A stretch of DNA of 64,000 bases from assembly GCA_018266075.1 (NCBI GenBank), contig JAFEBB010000028.1, positions 1 to 64,000 of the forward strand, read 5' to 3'. How positions within the stretch are numbered: the stretch's first letter is position 1; each line of letters starts with the position of its first letter. The notes beneath the pieces were generated by a model, which saw only the letters and a program-made list of their open reading frames with translations, made no database searches and had not been told where the DNA came from. This document shows positions 51,027-59,711 of the stretch, in pieces. Position numbers and translations under genes: made by a program. This DNA is from Deltaproteobacteria bacterium. GTDB lineage: Bacteria; Myxococcota; Myxococcia; Myxococcales; SZAS-1.

Positions 51027-52481
51027 TCACGGCGTTTCGCACGTCATCAGGCAGCTGCTGGCGAAGAGCTCGCACTGCGCGATGTCGCCGAAGTTGGTCG
51101 GGCTGTACGTCGTGGAGCCGTCGGTGCACACCAGGCCGGTGTTGCAACCGCAGCTCGCGCCGCACGGCTCGCCCACGCCACCGGACTGGCTGCTGCAGCC
51201 GCCGCCCGTGCCGCCGATGCCGCCGATGCTGCCGAAGCCGCCCGTGCCGAAGCCGCCCGTGCCGAAGCCGCCCGTGCCAAAGCCGCCCGTGCCAAAGCCG
51301 CCCGTGCCGAAGCCCGCGGTGGTTCCCGCGGTGGTGGAGCTGGTGGTGCCCTGGCCGACGCACTGGCAGTGGGTCTGGTCGCACTGCTGGTTGTTGTTGA
51401 AGCAGGTATTGCAGTCGAAGCTGGAGGTGCAGCTGCCGCTGGTGCCCGTGGTGCCGGTGGTGCTGGTGCCGTTGGTGGTCACGGTGGTGGCGGTGGTGCC
51501 CGTGCTGCCGCCGGCCTGGCAGGTGTGGCTGGTGGTGTTGCAGGTCTGGCCCGCGCTCACGTTGCAGCAGCCGGTCTGCGGCGTGCCGCAGAGGTTGTCG
51601 GCCACGCAGCCCAGCTTGCAGACCGGGGCGCCGCCGTCGGGAATCGACGCGCAGTACCACGCGGGCGAGTTCGAGTGCTGGCTCTGGCACTGGGTGTCGG
51701 AGGTGCAGCCCGCCGAGCCGCTCACGCACTTGCCGGTCGAGGGATCGCACACGTTCGGGCTCACGCAGTCCGTGGAGGCCGTGCAGGGGCTGCAGGTGCC
51801 GTTCACGCAGCCCAGGCCGTTGCAGCTGGAGGCGTCGGTGCAGTTGGCGCGCGCCACGCAGTGGCCGCTCGAGTCGCAGTTCTCGTTGGAGAGGCACTGG
51901 CTGTTGGCGGTGCAGGCGCCGCAGTGGCCGGGGTTGCCCGAGTAGCACACCGGCTGCTGCGTGCCGTGGCAGTCGTTGTTGTTCTGGCAGCCGTAGACGC
52001 ACTCGTGCGCCTGGCAGATGTACGCCTTCACGCACTGATCGTTGGAGGCGCAGCCGGCGTCGCCCGCAGGCGCGCCGCACTCGCCGCCCGCATCGGGAAG
52101 CTCGAGGCACGCCTGGGCGCCGGAGCAATCGCTGCGGTGGGTGCAGGGGCCGCCGCTGCCGGTGCTGCCCGTGGTTCCCCCGGTGCTGCCCGAGCCCGTG
52201 GTGGATCCGGTGACCACGGTGCACGCGCCGCTCGAGCCGCAGAACGTGCCCGCAGGACACTGCAGCGGGTGGGTGCCGTTGCACACGCCGCAGTGGCCGT
52301 TGATGCAGAAGGTGCCGGTGCCGCACTGGTTGTCGTCGGTGCAGATCCCGTTGCCGGTGGTGGTGCCGCTGCCGGCGCTGGTGGTTCCGCCGGCGTCGTT
52401 CGTGTGGGGCTTGCTCGACGTTCCACCACACGCAGCGACCATCGCCGCACACACAGCCACAGCCAGAACTCGCATCTGCAT
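51027..52481 (-). CDS. Cys-rich repeat lipoprotein
   Basis: The 484-residue protein has a lipoprotein signal (LAVAVCAAMVAAC) and over 50 cysteines arranged in short knots such as CTDDNQCGTGTFCINGHCG, CGACTANSQCLSNENC and CSPCTASTDCVSPNVC, like the Dickkopf/EGF-like modules of myxobacterial surface proteins. Ser/Thr/Gly linkers separate them. Near the C terminus a GFGTG pentapeptide is repeated five times, encoded by a 15-bp tandem repeat (51231-51305). It should be surface exposed and disulfide rich; adhesion or cell-contact roles are usual guesses. It is divergent from the exbB-exbD-tonB operon, with a 201-bp gap. ATGs at 52481 and 52475 are both possible. Confidence 0.8.
   Translation of the reverse strand: MQMRVLAVAVCAAMVAACGGTSSKPHTNDAGGTTSAGSGTTTGNGICTDDNQCGTGTFCINGHCGVCNGTHPLQCPAGTFCGSSGACTVVTGSTTGSGSTGGTTGSTGSGGPCTHRSDCSGAQACLELPDAGGECGAPAGDAGCASNDQCVKAYICQAHECVYGCQNNNDCHGTQQPVCYSGNPGHCGACTANSQCLSNENCDSSGHCVARANCTDASSCNGLGCVNGTCSPCTASTDCVSPNVCDPSTGKCVSGSAGCTSDTQCQSQHSNSPAWYCASIPDGGAPVCKLGCVADNLCGTPQTGCCNVSAGQTCNTTSHTCQAGGSTGTTATTVTTNGTSTTGTTGTSGSCTSSFDCNTCFNNNQQCDQTHCQCVGQGTTSSTTAGTTAGFGTGGFGTGGFGTGGFGTGGFGTGGFGSIGGIGGTGGGCSSQSGGVGEPCGASCGCNTGLVCTDGSTTYSPTNFGDIAQCELFASSCLMTCETP
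51231..51305. repeat. 15-bp tandem repeat inside the Cys-rich gene
   Basis: Five units of GCCGAAGCCGCCCGT (the last two with A for G at position 4) keep the reading frame and encode GFGTG repeats. The copy number can change by slippage without breaking the gene. Confidence 0.85.
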
Positions 52482-52682
52482 CGGAGACCTCGGGGCGTCT
52501 TAAAAAGAGCGGGAGCGCCGGACCTGACACCCGCTGAAAAAGGCGTGCAAACTACCAGTCCGCCGCTTGCTTGCAAAGCCACCGCCCTTCTCGTAGAAGA
52601 ACGCGCGTTCATTTTCCGGGAACACGCGCGGCCGCGGCGCGTTGGTCCAGCGCCGGAAGCTGCGCAACCTGCCGAGATTCCC

Positions 52683-53339
52683 ATGCTCACAGCCAAGCTA
52701 TTGTCCTTCACCCTCCTCGGGGCCGAGTGGATCCTCTGGCTCCTGGTGGTGCTCTCGGTGGTGTCGGTGGCGATGATGATCGAGCGGCTGGTCTTCTTCT
52801 TCGGCCACCGGCTCGGCAACTCCAACGACCTGGCGCTGCGCATCCTCAAGGGCGATGTCGAGGGCGCGCAGAAGGCCGTGGGCGATCAGCCGGGGCTCGA
52901 GGCCGCGGTGGTCCGCGAGGGCCTGGCCAACGTGAAGCTGGGGCCAGGCGCCGTGGAAGAGATCATCGCAGCGACCGTCGCGCGCGAGCGCAAGCGCTAC
53001 GAGCGCGGGCTGGCTTTCTTGGGCACGCTGGGCAACAACGCGCCGTTCATCGGCCTCTTCGGCACGGTGCTGGGCATCATCCGCGCGTTCCACGATCTCG
53101 CGGCGACGAACGCCATGGCCGGCAAGGCGCAGGCGGCGGGCGCGGCCACGGTGATGAGCGGCATCTCCGAGGCGCTGGTGGCCACGGCGGTGGGCCTCTT
53201 CGTGGCGCTGCCGGCGGTGGTGGCCTTCAACAGCTTCAACCGCTGGCTCAAGAGCATCACCGGCTCGGCGAACGAGCTCGGTCACGCCATCGTCGGTCAC
53301 CTGCGCGCTGAGAGCGGCAACGAGCGCAAGGCGGCTTGA
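52683..53339 (+). CDS. exbB: ExbB/TolQ-type proton channel subunit
   Basis: The 218-residue membrane protein has three transmembrane segments: about 13-34 (WILWLLVVLSVVSVAMMIER), a second in GTLGNNAPFIGLFGTVLGII and a third in GISEALVATAVGLFVALPAV. The latter two carry the Gly/Ala and Thr residues that line the proton path in the MotA/TolQ/ExbB family. With ExbD it energises TonB. The next genes, exbD (30 bp on) and tonB, favour ExbB over TolQ. It is the first gene of the operon. Confidence 0.88.
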   Translation: MLTAKLLSFTLLGAEWILWLLVVLSVVSVAMMIERLVFFFGHRLGNSNDLALRILKGDVEGAQKAVGDQPGLEAAVVREGLANVKLGPGAVEEIIAATVARERKRYERGLAFLGTLGNNAPFIGLFGTVLGIIRAFHDLAATNAMAGKAQAAGAATVMSGISEALVATAVGLFVALPAVVAFNSFNRWLKSITGSANELGHAIVGHLRAESGNERKAA

Positions 53340-53369
53340 GGCTGATCCAAGCCTGATCCGAGGAACGCC

Positions 53370-53840
53370 ATGGCCGGCTCCGCCGAGGACAACGACGAGG
53401 AGATGATCAGCGGCATCAACGTCACGCCGCTGGTCGACATCACCCTCGTGCTGCTCATCATCTTCATGGTGACGGCCACGTACATCGTGAAGGCGAGCAT
53501 CGACGTGGATCTGCCTCGCGCGGCCCACGGCGGCGAGGACGTGGGCGAGATGCTCACCGTGATCATCAAGCAGAAGGACGGCCTCGCCGACAAGCGCGGC
53601 GCGCCCTGCGACGTCATGGCGGTGAACGGCCAGTTCACCGATGAGGCGGGCTTGAAGGCCCAGCTCACCGAAGCGGTGGCCAAGGACAAAGACGCGAAGG
53701 TGATGATCAGCGCCGACCAGGCCTGCACCCACGGCGAGTTCGTGCACGTGGTGGACCTGGTGAAGGGCCAGGGCATCACCAAGTTCGCCATCAACATCGA
53801 GAAGGACGCGAGCGCGCCGGCGCCGGCGCCCGCCCCCTAG
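53370..53840 (+). CDS. exbD: ExbD/TolR-type subunit
   Basis: The 156-residue protein has one membrane helix (VTPLVDITLVLLIIFMVTAT). The helix holds the essential Asp of the proton path in PLVDITLVLLIIFMV, and a periplasmic domain follows. The ATG follows GAGGA. Two cysteines in the periplasmic part (GAPCDVM and DQACTHG) might form a disulfide. An Ala/Pro tail ends the protein. It is 12 bp ahead of tonB and clearly cotranscribed. Confidence 0.88.
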   Translation: MAGSAEDNDEEMISGINVTPLVDITLVLLIIFMVTATYIVKASIDVDLPRAAHGGEDVGEMLTVIIKQKDGLADKRGAPCDVMAVNGQFTDEAGLKAQLTEAVAKDKDAKVMISADQACTHGEFVHVVDLVKGQGITKFAINIEKDASAPAPAPAP

Positions 53841-53852
53841 CCGAGGCCGACC

Positions 53853-54659
53853 GTGACCGTGGAGATCCTCACGCCCGGTCGCGATGATCCGCGCGATTCC
53901 GGCGCGGGGCTGGTGCTCGGCGTGTTCGTGTTCTCGCTGGGCGCGCACTTCGCGTTCTACCTGCTGCTGTCCAGCACCCAGCTGATCCGCATCGAGGCGC
54001 CGAAGCCGGTGGAAGTGGAGATCGTGGAGCGGACCAAGCCGCCGCCCCCGCCTCCGCCGCCGCCCGCGCCGCCCAAAGAGATCGAGAAGCCGAAGCCGCC
54101 GCCCAAGGTGCACCTGCCGCCGCCGCCCAAGGCGCCGCCGCCGCCGCCGCCCAAAGCCGAGCCGCCGCCGCCGAGCGCGCCGCCGCCGCCGAAGGCCGCG
54201 CCCACGCCGATCAACATCGGGCTCTCGCTGAGCTCCACGTCGCAGGGTGGTGCGTTCGCGGCGCCGGTGGGCAACACGCTCTACGGCAAGCCCACGGACA
54301 AGGCCGCGGATCCCAACGCCTCGAAGCCTTACGCGGCGGCGCCGCCGACGGCGAAGTTCGTGCCCAGCTACCAGCTCACCGAGCCGCCCGAGGTGATGAA
54401 CAACGACGAGGCGTTCTCGCGGGCGCTCTACCCCGAGGAGGCGCGCAAGGAGGGGCTCGAGGGCCGGGTGGTGATGCAGCTGACCATCGACGAGACCGGG
54501 CGGGTGTCGAAGGCGAAGGTGCTCCAGGGCGCGGGCCACGGCTTCGACGAGGCGGCGGTGAAGGGATCGCTGACGAAGCTGCGGTTCAAGCCGGGGAAGC
54601 AAGGCGGCCAGGCCGTGGCCACCGAGATTGTGTACACGGTGAACTTCCTCTTGGACTGA
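53853..54659 (+). CDS. tonB: TonB energy-transducing protein
   Basis: The 268-residue protein has one N-terminal anchor (LVLGVFVFSLGAHFAFYLLL), a long polyproline spacer at about 65-115 (KPPPPPPPPPAPPKEIEKPK and similar) that spans the periplasm, and a C-terminal TonB fold (YPEEARKEGLEGRVVMQLTI, GRVSKAKVLQGAGHGFDEAA, LRFKPG). The start is GTG. It should contact TonB-dependent outer-membrane receptors for iron or other nutrients; none is encoded in this window. The Cys-rich lipoprotein is the divergent neighbour of the operon. Confidence 0.92.
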   Translation: MTVEILTPGRDDPRDSGAGLVLGVFVFSLGAHFAFYLLLSSTQLIRIEAPKPVEVEIVERTKPPPPPPPPPAPPKEIEKPKPPPKVHLPPPPKAPPPPPPKAEPPPPSAPPPPKAAPTPINIGLSLSSTSQGGAFAAPVGNTLYGKPTDKAADPNASKPYAAAPPTAKFVPSYQLTEPPEVMNNDEAFSRALYPEEARKEGLEGRVVMQLTIDETGRVSKAKVLQGAGHGFDEAAVKGSLTKLRFKPGKQGGQAVATEIVYTVNFLLD

Positions 54660-54670
54660 GCGGCTGGGGC

Positions 54671-54818
54671 GCGAGGTTTCCCGCCTTCACTCAGGCGCGC
54701 GCGTACCTGGGAAACGGTAACGGTGATCGGTGTGCGGTGATCGGCCGATCACCGATCACCAGTCACCGTCACCGTTCCCCAAGCAAGATCGCGTGCGGGT
54801 GCAGCGGGGAAACCTCGT
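54671..54818. repeat. long palindromic element, copy 2
   Basis: Inner arms (54707-54744 and 54744-54780) are built from GGGAACGGTGACGGTGA-like units meeting at CGGCCG. An outer pair, GCGAGGTTTCCC and GGGGAAACCTCG, lies 22-30 nt further out. It has the same plan as copy 1 at 44494-44635, with the inner unit changed from ACGGGTGA to TCGGTGTG. It separates tonB from the GGDEF gene. Confidence 0.7.
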
Positions 54819-54913
54819 CCCCCGCCAGATCCCAGGTTGAACTGGATCGCTTGCGTCGAACTTCGACCACATGTTACCGAGCTGCGTTGTTGGCTTTTCG
54901 GGGGTCGTCCGGG

Positions 54914-55870
54914 GTGGACACGCAGGGCCGCATCTTGATCCTCGCCAGCTCGGCCACCGAGCGCAGCGCCTTGCGCGCGGCACTCGCCGACGCCGAGCTC
55001 GAGCTCGCCGAAGCCTCCACCGCCGCCGAAGCGTTCGCGCGCGTGGAGGCCGAGCCCTTCAACCTCTGCCTCTTCGCCGCCGACCTGCCCGACGCCGGAC
55101 CCGCAGCCGTGCTCCGCGGCCTCGAGGAGCGCACGCGCGAGTCGCCGCTCTCCACCATCGCCCTCGCCGCACCCAGCCACGTGGCGCGCCTGCTAAACCT
55201 CGGCGCCGACGACGTGGTGGCCCGGCTCGCGCCCGCCGAGGAGCTCCGCGCGCGCGTGCTCTCGCGGCTGCGCTGCCGGGCGCGGCTCGAGACCCTGCGC
55301 CGGGAGCGCGACGAGCTGGCGCGACTCGCGATCACCGATCCGCTCACCGGGCTCTACAACCCGCGGCACCTGCGCAAGCGGCTCGACGAGGAGTTCCGCC
55401 GCACGCTGCGCTACGGCCAGCCGCTGGCGCTGCTCATCATCGACCTCGATCGCTTCAAGCGCATCAACGACACCTTCGGCCACCCGGTGGGCGATGCGGT
55501 GCTGCGCCACGTCTCCGGCGTCCTGCAGAACGCGCTGCGCACCACGGATCTGCTCGCGCGCCAGGGCGGCGAGGAGTTCGCCGCGGTGCTGCCGCAGACG
55601 GCGCGCGCCGGTGCGGATCTGGTCGCTCGGCGGCTCGGGGCGGCGCTGGAGCAGAGCCCGTACCTGCTGCGCGGTCACCCGCCGCTGTCGATCACCGCGA
55701 GCATCGGCGTGAGCCACGCGCCGGCGGCAGGCGTGTCCAGCCCCGACGACCTGGTGGCGGCCGCCGACGAAGCGCTCTACCGCGCCAAGCGCGCCGGCCG
55801 GAACCAGGTGGCGCTGGCGAAGACGGCGCGGCCGCGCTCGCGCGGCGGCCGCCGCGTGGGCCCGAACTGA
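54914..55870 (+). CDS. diguanylate cyclase (degenerate receiver plus GGDEF)
   Basis: The 318-residue protein starts at GTG 54914. Residues 5-120 have a receiver-like fold with Ala where the phospho-Asp should be (LCLFAADLP), so it is not phosphorylated there. A short coiled linker leads to GGDEF: DPLTGLYNPRHL, LLIIDLDRFKRINDTFGHPV, GGEEF at 218-222 and the c-di-GMP inhibitory site RTTD at 209-212, exactly 5 residues ahead. Both active and inhibitory sites look intact, so it should make c-di-GMP with product feedback. A lipoprotein gene follows directly, its GTG touching the stop. Confidence 0.9.
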   Translation: MDTQGRILILASSATERSALRAALADAELELAEASTAAEAFARVEAEPFNLCLFAADLPDAGPAAVLRGLEERTRESPLSTIALAAPSHVARLLNLGADDVVARLAPAEELRARVLSRLRCRARLETLRRERDELARLAITDPLTGLYNPRHLRKRLDEEFRRTLRYGQPLALLIIDLDRFKRINDTFGHPVGDAVLRHVSGVLQNALRTTDLLARQGGEEFAAVLPQTARAGADLVARRLGAALEQSPYLLRGHPPLSITASIGVSHAPAAGVSSPDDLVAAADEALYRAKRAGRNQVALAKTARPRSRGGRRVGPN

Positions 55871-56317
55871 GTGCGGCGCCTGGCGTTCATCGCGCTCGCG
55901 ATCGTGACGTCGAGCTGCCACCGCCTCAATGACCTGAACGTGCCGCCGCTGCGCGCATACGCGGAGAAGCTCGTGGCAGCATCGAGCGGGAGCTTGAAGG
56001 TGGAGCGCTGCGCGATGCTCGGCCAGAGCCGCAGGGGCTACTGCCTCGGGTCGGGGACGCCGCCGGCGATGCAGACCTTCGCGGCCGGGCTCGGCCTCGC
56101 AACCCAGGCCCAGCCCGATCGCATCTTCGGCGACCTCTCGTGCCTCACGCTCGACGACTTCGGCGCGCGTGACGACACGGCGCACGTCCCCAAGCCCGGC
56201 GTGCTGCAGCTCAACCCGAGCAAGCCGCTGCCCCCGAACACGGACAACGTGCACCTCGTGCGCGTGTACGCGGGCCCGACCTCGGCGTGCGTCGAGCTCG
56301 AGTATCCATACGGCTAG
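55871..56317 (+). CDS. small Cys-containing lipoprotein
   Basis: The 148-residue protein has a lipobox (LAIVTSSC) at residues 9-16. The mature part has four more Cys and no known domain (VPPLRAYAEKLVAASSGSLK, RIFGDLSCLTLDDFGARD). It begins with GTG at the base after the diguanylate cyclase stop, so the two are translated from one message. A link to c-di-GMP signalling is possible by association only. It converges on the sensor kinase gene with a 4-bp overlap. Confidence 0.65.
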   Translation: MRRLAFIALAIVTSSCHRLNDLNVPPLRAYAEKLVAASSGSLKVERCAMLGQSRRGYCLGSGTPPAMQTFAAGLGLATQAQPDRIFGDLSCLTLDDFGARDDTAHVPKPGVLQLNPSKPLPPNTDNVHLVRVYAGPTSACVELEYPYG

Positions 56318-58863
56318 CCGAAGCGGCTCCGCGCGCGGACGCACGCCCGCGCGGGCTTTCCTGCAAGCGCCGCCAGCGCACCCACCAGCGCCCCGGGCTC
56401 GACGCGCTCGCGAATCGTGACCAACTGCGGACCTTCGCCGGCGACCAACTCCGGAAACCCGGCCTCGAGCTCCGGAAGCGCGCTCACCACCGCAGCCAGC
56501 GAGGTGCGAAGCAGCCCGCGCGCCTCGCGCTCCGACGCGGCCACGGCCACCTCCGCGCCTCGCCCCGCGAGGAGCTCCGCGAGGGCCCCGCGCTGATCCG
56601 CGTCCTCGTCGACCACGAGCACCGCGAGCCCATCGAGCCGCACCGCCGACGCGAGCGCGAGCGAAGCAACCGGCGGCGCAGGCGGCGGCTGAGCGGGAAG
56701 GAGCAACGTCACCCGGCCGGTGTCCTCGAGCTGGAGCCCGCCGCCGTGCAGCTCGGCGATGCGCTGCGCGAGCTGAAGTGAGAGGTCGAACCCGCGCGGG
56801 AGTCGCGCGTCGCTGGCCGGGAGCGTGTCCTCCACCGAGAGCAGCACCGCCCCGCAATCGGACCGGGCCTGCGCCACCAGCCTCGCGCCCGACGACGCGC
56901 CTCGCACCGCGCCCGAGAGCACGTTCCACAGCGCCTGCTGCAGCCGGACCGGATCGCCCTGCACCGCCAGCGCGGCGTCCGGCGGGCTGAAGGCGAGCTC
57001 CACGCCGCGCGCGAGCGCAGCCGGCCGCACCGCCGCCACCGCCGAAGCCAGCGCCGCCGCCGGATCCAGGAGCTCCGGCTCGAGGTGCAGCCGCCCCGAC
57101 GCCGCGCGCGAGGCGGCGATGAGCTCGTCGACGAGGGTGGCTTGGGCCTGGGCATTGCGCTCGATGATGGCCAGCCCGCGCTCGAGCGCGTCCGGGTCCT
57201 TGCCCTTGATGCGCAAGAGCCGCGACCACCCCAGGATTGCCGTGAGCGGCGTGCGCAGCTCGTGCGAGACACCGGCCAGGAGCTCGTCGCGCACGCGCGC
57301 CGCGGTCTGCGCCTCGCGGAGCAGCAGCGCGTGATCCAGCGCGAGCGCGGCGCGGCGTCCGAGCTCCTCGGCGGCGCGCAACACCTCGTCGCCGAACCGG
57401 CGGCGCGAGAAGTCCACCAACGTGAGCACCGCCAGGCAACGACCGCGCGCACAGAGCGGCACTGCCAGGGCCGACTGCGGGACGTCGCTGCCCAGCCCCG
57501 CGAACACCGGCGGCTCCGTGGCGCGCTGCGGCCGTCCGCTCGCGCGCGCCAGCCGCGCCAGCTCGCCTCCCGACGCGTCGCCCTCGAGGTGCTCGAGCAT
57601 CGCGCGCCCACCCCGCGAGGCGATCGCCCGCGCCGCCAGGAGCCGCGTGCCCTCCACGGCATCCACCAAAGCCGCCGACGCCAGGCCCGGCACGGCCGCG
57701 CGGGCGAGCGCGTCGAGCACCTCGCCGAGCTCGACGGCGCTCGCGAGATCGGTGCTGGCCCGCTCGAGCTGGAGCGCGCGTTCGTCGAGCGCGAGGCGCG
57801 CGGTCACGTCCAGCGCGGTGCCCAGCCAGCCGCGCATCGTGCCGTCGTCTCCGAGTTTCGGCCGGGCCTGAAGCGCGAGCACCACGAACGCGCCGTCGCT
57901 GCGGCGGAAGCGGGCCTGGTGCACGAAGGGAGCGCCCGCGCGAACGGCCAGGGCCCACGCGCGCTCGGTGGCGCGGCGATCTTCGGGGTGTACCGACGCG
58001 AGCCAGCCCTGCCCTTCCAGCCGCGCCGGCGCGAGCCCGGTGAACGCCTCCCAGCTCGGCGACGAGAGCAGCCCGCCGGCCTCGTCCGCCGTCCACACCA
58101 GCGCGCCGGCCTCGATGGCGCCCACACGCAGGAGGTCTTCGGTCCGCTCGAGCTCGGCGGCGAGGTGCTCCGCACGTCGCCGGCTGCGCACGCGCTCGGT
58201 GACGTCGAGAGCCACCATCCGAACCGCGTCCTGTCCTTCGAGCGGCTCGCAATCGAGCTCGAGCACGCCCTCCACCGGCTCGTCTCCATTGCGGTCGATG
58301 CGGAACGGAACCTCCAGCGCCTCCACCCGCTCGCGTCGGCGCCGCGCGCGCTCCACCGCCGTCCACAGGCCCTGACCGGCGAGGTGCAGGTGCGCCGTCC
58401 AGGCGCTGCGGCCGAGGAGCTCCGCGCGGCCGACCAGCGATATCCAGCGCGCATTGGCCGCGAGGTAGCGCAGCTCCGGCCCGCTGACCACCGCCGCCGC
58501 CGCGGGCACGTGCTCCACCAGCCGAGCCGGCGAAGGCTTCTCGTCGAGCTCGCTGGCCTCCAGCCAGAGCACCAGGCCACGGCCGCGCTGCAGCCAAGCC
58601 CGCGCGCGGTACGGCCCCGCCATGCCCGTGGTGGGGAGTCCCTCGATGAGCGCGCGGCGGAGCAGCGGCTCGAGCTCGGGCGCCAGGTGGGGCAAGAGCT
58701 GGGGCAGCGAGCGCCCCGAAGCGGAGCCGGATCCGGATCCGCTCAGCTCTCTCAGCGCACGGTTGGCGTGGAGACACGCCAGCGCGGCGTCGAAGACGCC
58801 CGCGGCCACCGGCGCGTCGTCCAGCGGCCCGAGCGCTGCATTCTGTGGATCCAGGGGCAACAT
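56314..58863 (-). CDS. hybrid sensor kinase with degenerate ATPase and receiver
   Basis: The 849-residue soluble protein has an N-terminal part of unknown type, two PAS domains (the second with VHPEDRRATERAWALAVRAG and the DITxR-like LDVTARL), a GAF-like domain and a classical H-box (GVSHELRTPLTAILGWSRLL). The ATPase part is damaged. The N-box has lost its second Asn (ALWNVLSGAV), the G1 DxGxG is absent (VEDTLPASD), and only a poor G2 (FDLSLQLAQRI) remains. The C-terminal receiver also lacks its phospho-Asp (AVVSALPELE). It may be phosphorylated by another kinase or act purely as a scaffold. ATG 58863 is chosen as the start of the natural-looking protein. Confidence 0.78.
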   Translation of the reverse strand: MLPLDPQNAALGPLDDAPVAAGVFDAALACLHANRALRELSGSGSGSASGRSLPQLLPHLAPELEPLLRRALIEGLPTTGMAGPYRARAWLQRGRGLVLWLEASELDEKPSPARLVEHVPAAAAVVSGPELRYLAANARWISLVGRAELLGRSAWTAHLHLAGQGLWTAVERARRRRERVEALEVPFRIDRNGDEPVEGVLELDCEPLEGQDAVRMVALDVTERVRSRRRAEHLAAELERTEDLLRVGAIEAGALVWTADEAGGLLSSPSWEAFTGLAPARLEGQGWLASVHPEDRRATERAWALAVRAGAPFVHQARFRRSDGAFVVLALQARPKLGDDGTMRGWLGTALDVTARLALDERALQLERASTDLASAVELGEVLDALARAAVPGLASAALVDAVEGTRLLAARAIASRGGRAMLEHLEGDASGGELARLARASGRPQRATEPPVFAGLGSDVPQSALAVPLCARGRCLAVLTLVDFSRRRFGDEVLRAAEELGRRAALALDHALLLREAQTAARVRDELLAGVSHELRTPLTAILGWSRLLRIKGKDPDALERGLAIIERNAQAQATLVDELIAASRAASGRLHLEPELLDPAAALASAVAAVRPAALARGVELAFSPPDAALAVQGDPVRLQQALWNVLSGAVRGASSGARLVAQARSDCGAVLLSVEDTLPASDARLPRGFDLSLQLAQRIAELHGGGLQLEDTGRVTLLLPAQPPPAPPVASLALASAVRLDGLAVLVVDEDADQRGALAELLAGRGAEVAVAASEREARGLLRTSLAAVVSALPELEAGFPELVAGEGPQLVTIRERVEPGALVGALAALAGKPARACVRARSRFG

Positions 58864-58937
58864 CGGGGCACAACGGTGGGGATGCCCACGCGCCGATGCA
58901 ACCTCTCGCCTTCGTCTCGATCCTGATGCTGCGCGCG

Positions 58938-59711
58938 TCAGCCTGCGAGCACCTGGAGCAGCTCGCGCGGCGTGTTGGTGATGATCCCGTCCACGCCCCA
59001 ACTTGCGAGCGTGCGCGCGCGCGCGGGCTCGTCCACGGTCCAGGTCCAGACGGCGAAGCCGGCAGCGTGCCAGGCACGGACCCGCATCTCATCGATGAGC
59101 ACGTGCTCCGGATGCACAGCCTGTGCGAGCGACAACGGCCCGATGAGTGCGCCCTGCGCCCAGACCGGCCCATCCTGCTCGTAGAGAAATCCCTGCGGCA
59201 GCGTCGGAGAGAAGAGTCGCGCGCGGACGAGCTCCAGCGGATTGAACGACGAGAGCACCACGCGATCTTCGGCGCGCAGGTCCTTCACGATGCGCGCGAC
59301 TTTTCGAGCCAGCCCGCCGTCCACCCAGCGGCTGTCCTTGAGCTCGATGTTCACCCGCAGTGAAGGCAGCGCCTCGAGCACTTCCTCCAGAATCGGGATC
59401 TGGGCGCGCGGCCTCCACGCGGGCATGTACGCGGCGACGTTGTGCGTGCGCAGCTCCGCGAGCGAAGCCTCCACCACGCACACGTGCGCGTTCGCGAGCC
59501 GATCGAGCCAGAGGTCGTGACAGACCACCACCTCGCCGGAGCCGCAGACCATCACGTCGAGCTCCACACCGTCGGCGCCTTCGGCCTGGGCGAGCTGGAA
59601 CGACTCGATGGTGTTCTCGGGTGCGCGCGCGCTCGCGCCACGATGTCCAAACACGAGCGGCCGGCCGGGCGCGCGCGGGTAGGTCCGCACCACGCGGTCG
59701 ACGCCGCGCAT
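58938..59711 (-). CDS. glycerophosphodiester phosphodiesterase
   Basis: The 257-residue TIM-barrel enzyme cleaves glycerophosphodiesters to glycerol-3-phosphate and an alcohol. Motifs: LVFGHRGASARAPENTIESF (catalytic HR and E/N), GADGVELDVMV (metal Glu and Asp), VVCHDLWLDR (second His) and the late WTVDEPARARTLASWGVDGI block. There is no signal peptide, so it is cytoplasmic (UgpQ-like). It begins at the base after the stop of a 51-residue TatA-like microprotein, with which it must be cotranscribed. Confidence 0.93.
   Translation of the reverse strand: MRGVDRVVRTYPRAPGRPLVFGHRGASARAPENTIESFQLAQAEGADGVELDVMVCGSGEVVVCHDLWLDRLANAHVCVVEASLAELRTHNVAAYMPAWRPRAQIPILEEVLEALPSLRVNIELKDSRWVDGGLARKVARIVKDLRAEDRVVLSSFNPLELVRARLFSPTLPQGFLYEQDGPVWAQGALIGPLSLAQAVHPEHVLIDEMRVRAWHAAGFAVWTWTVDEPARARTLASWGVDGIITNTPRELLQVLAG

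Noticed and set aside
51231-51305. CRISPR-like array
   Set aside because: The units are 15 bp with no spacers, lie inside a coding frame and encode GFGTG.
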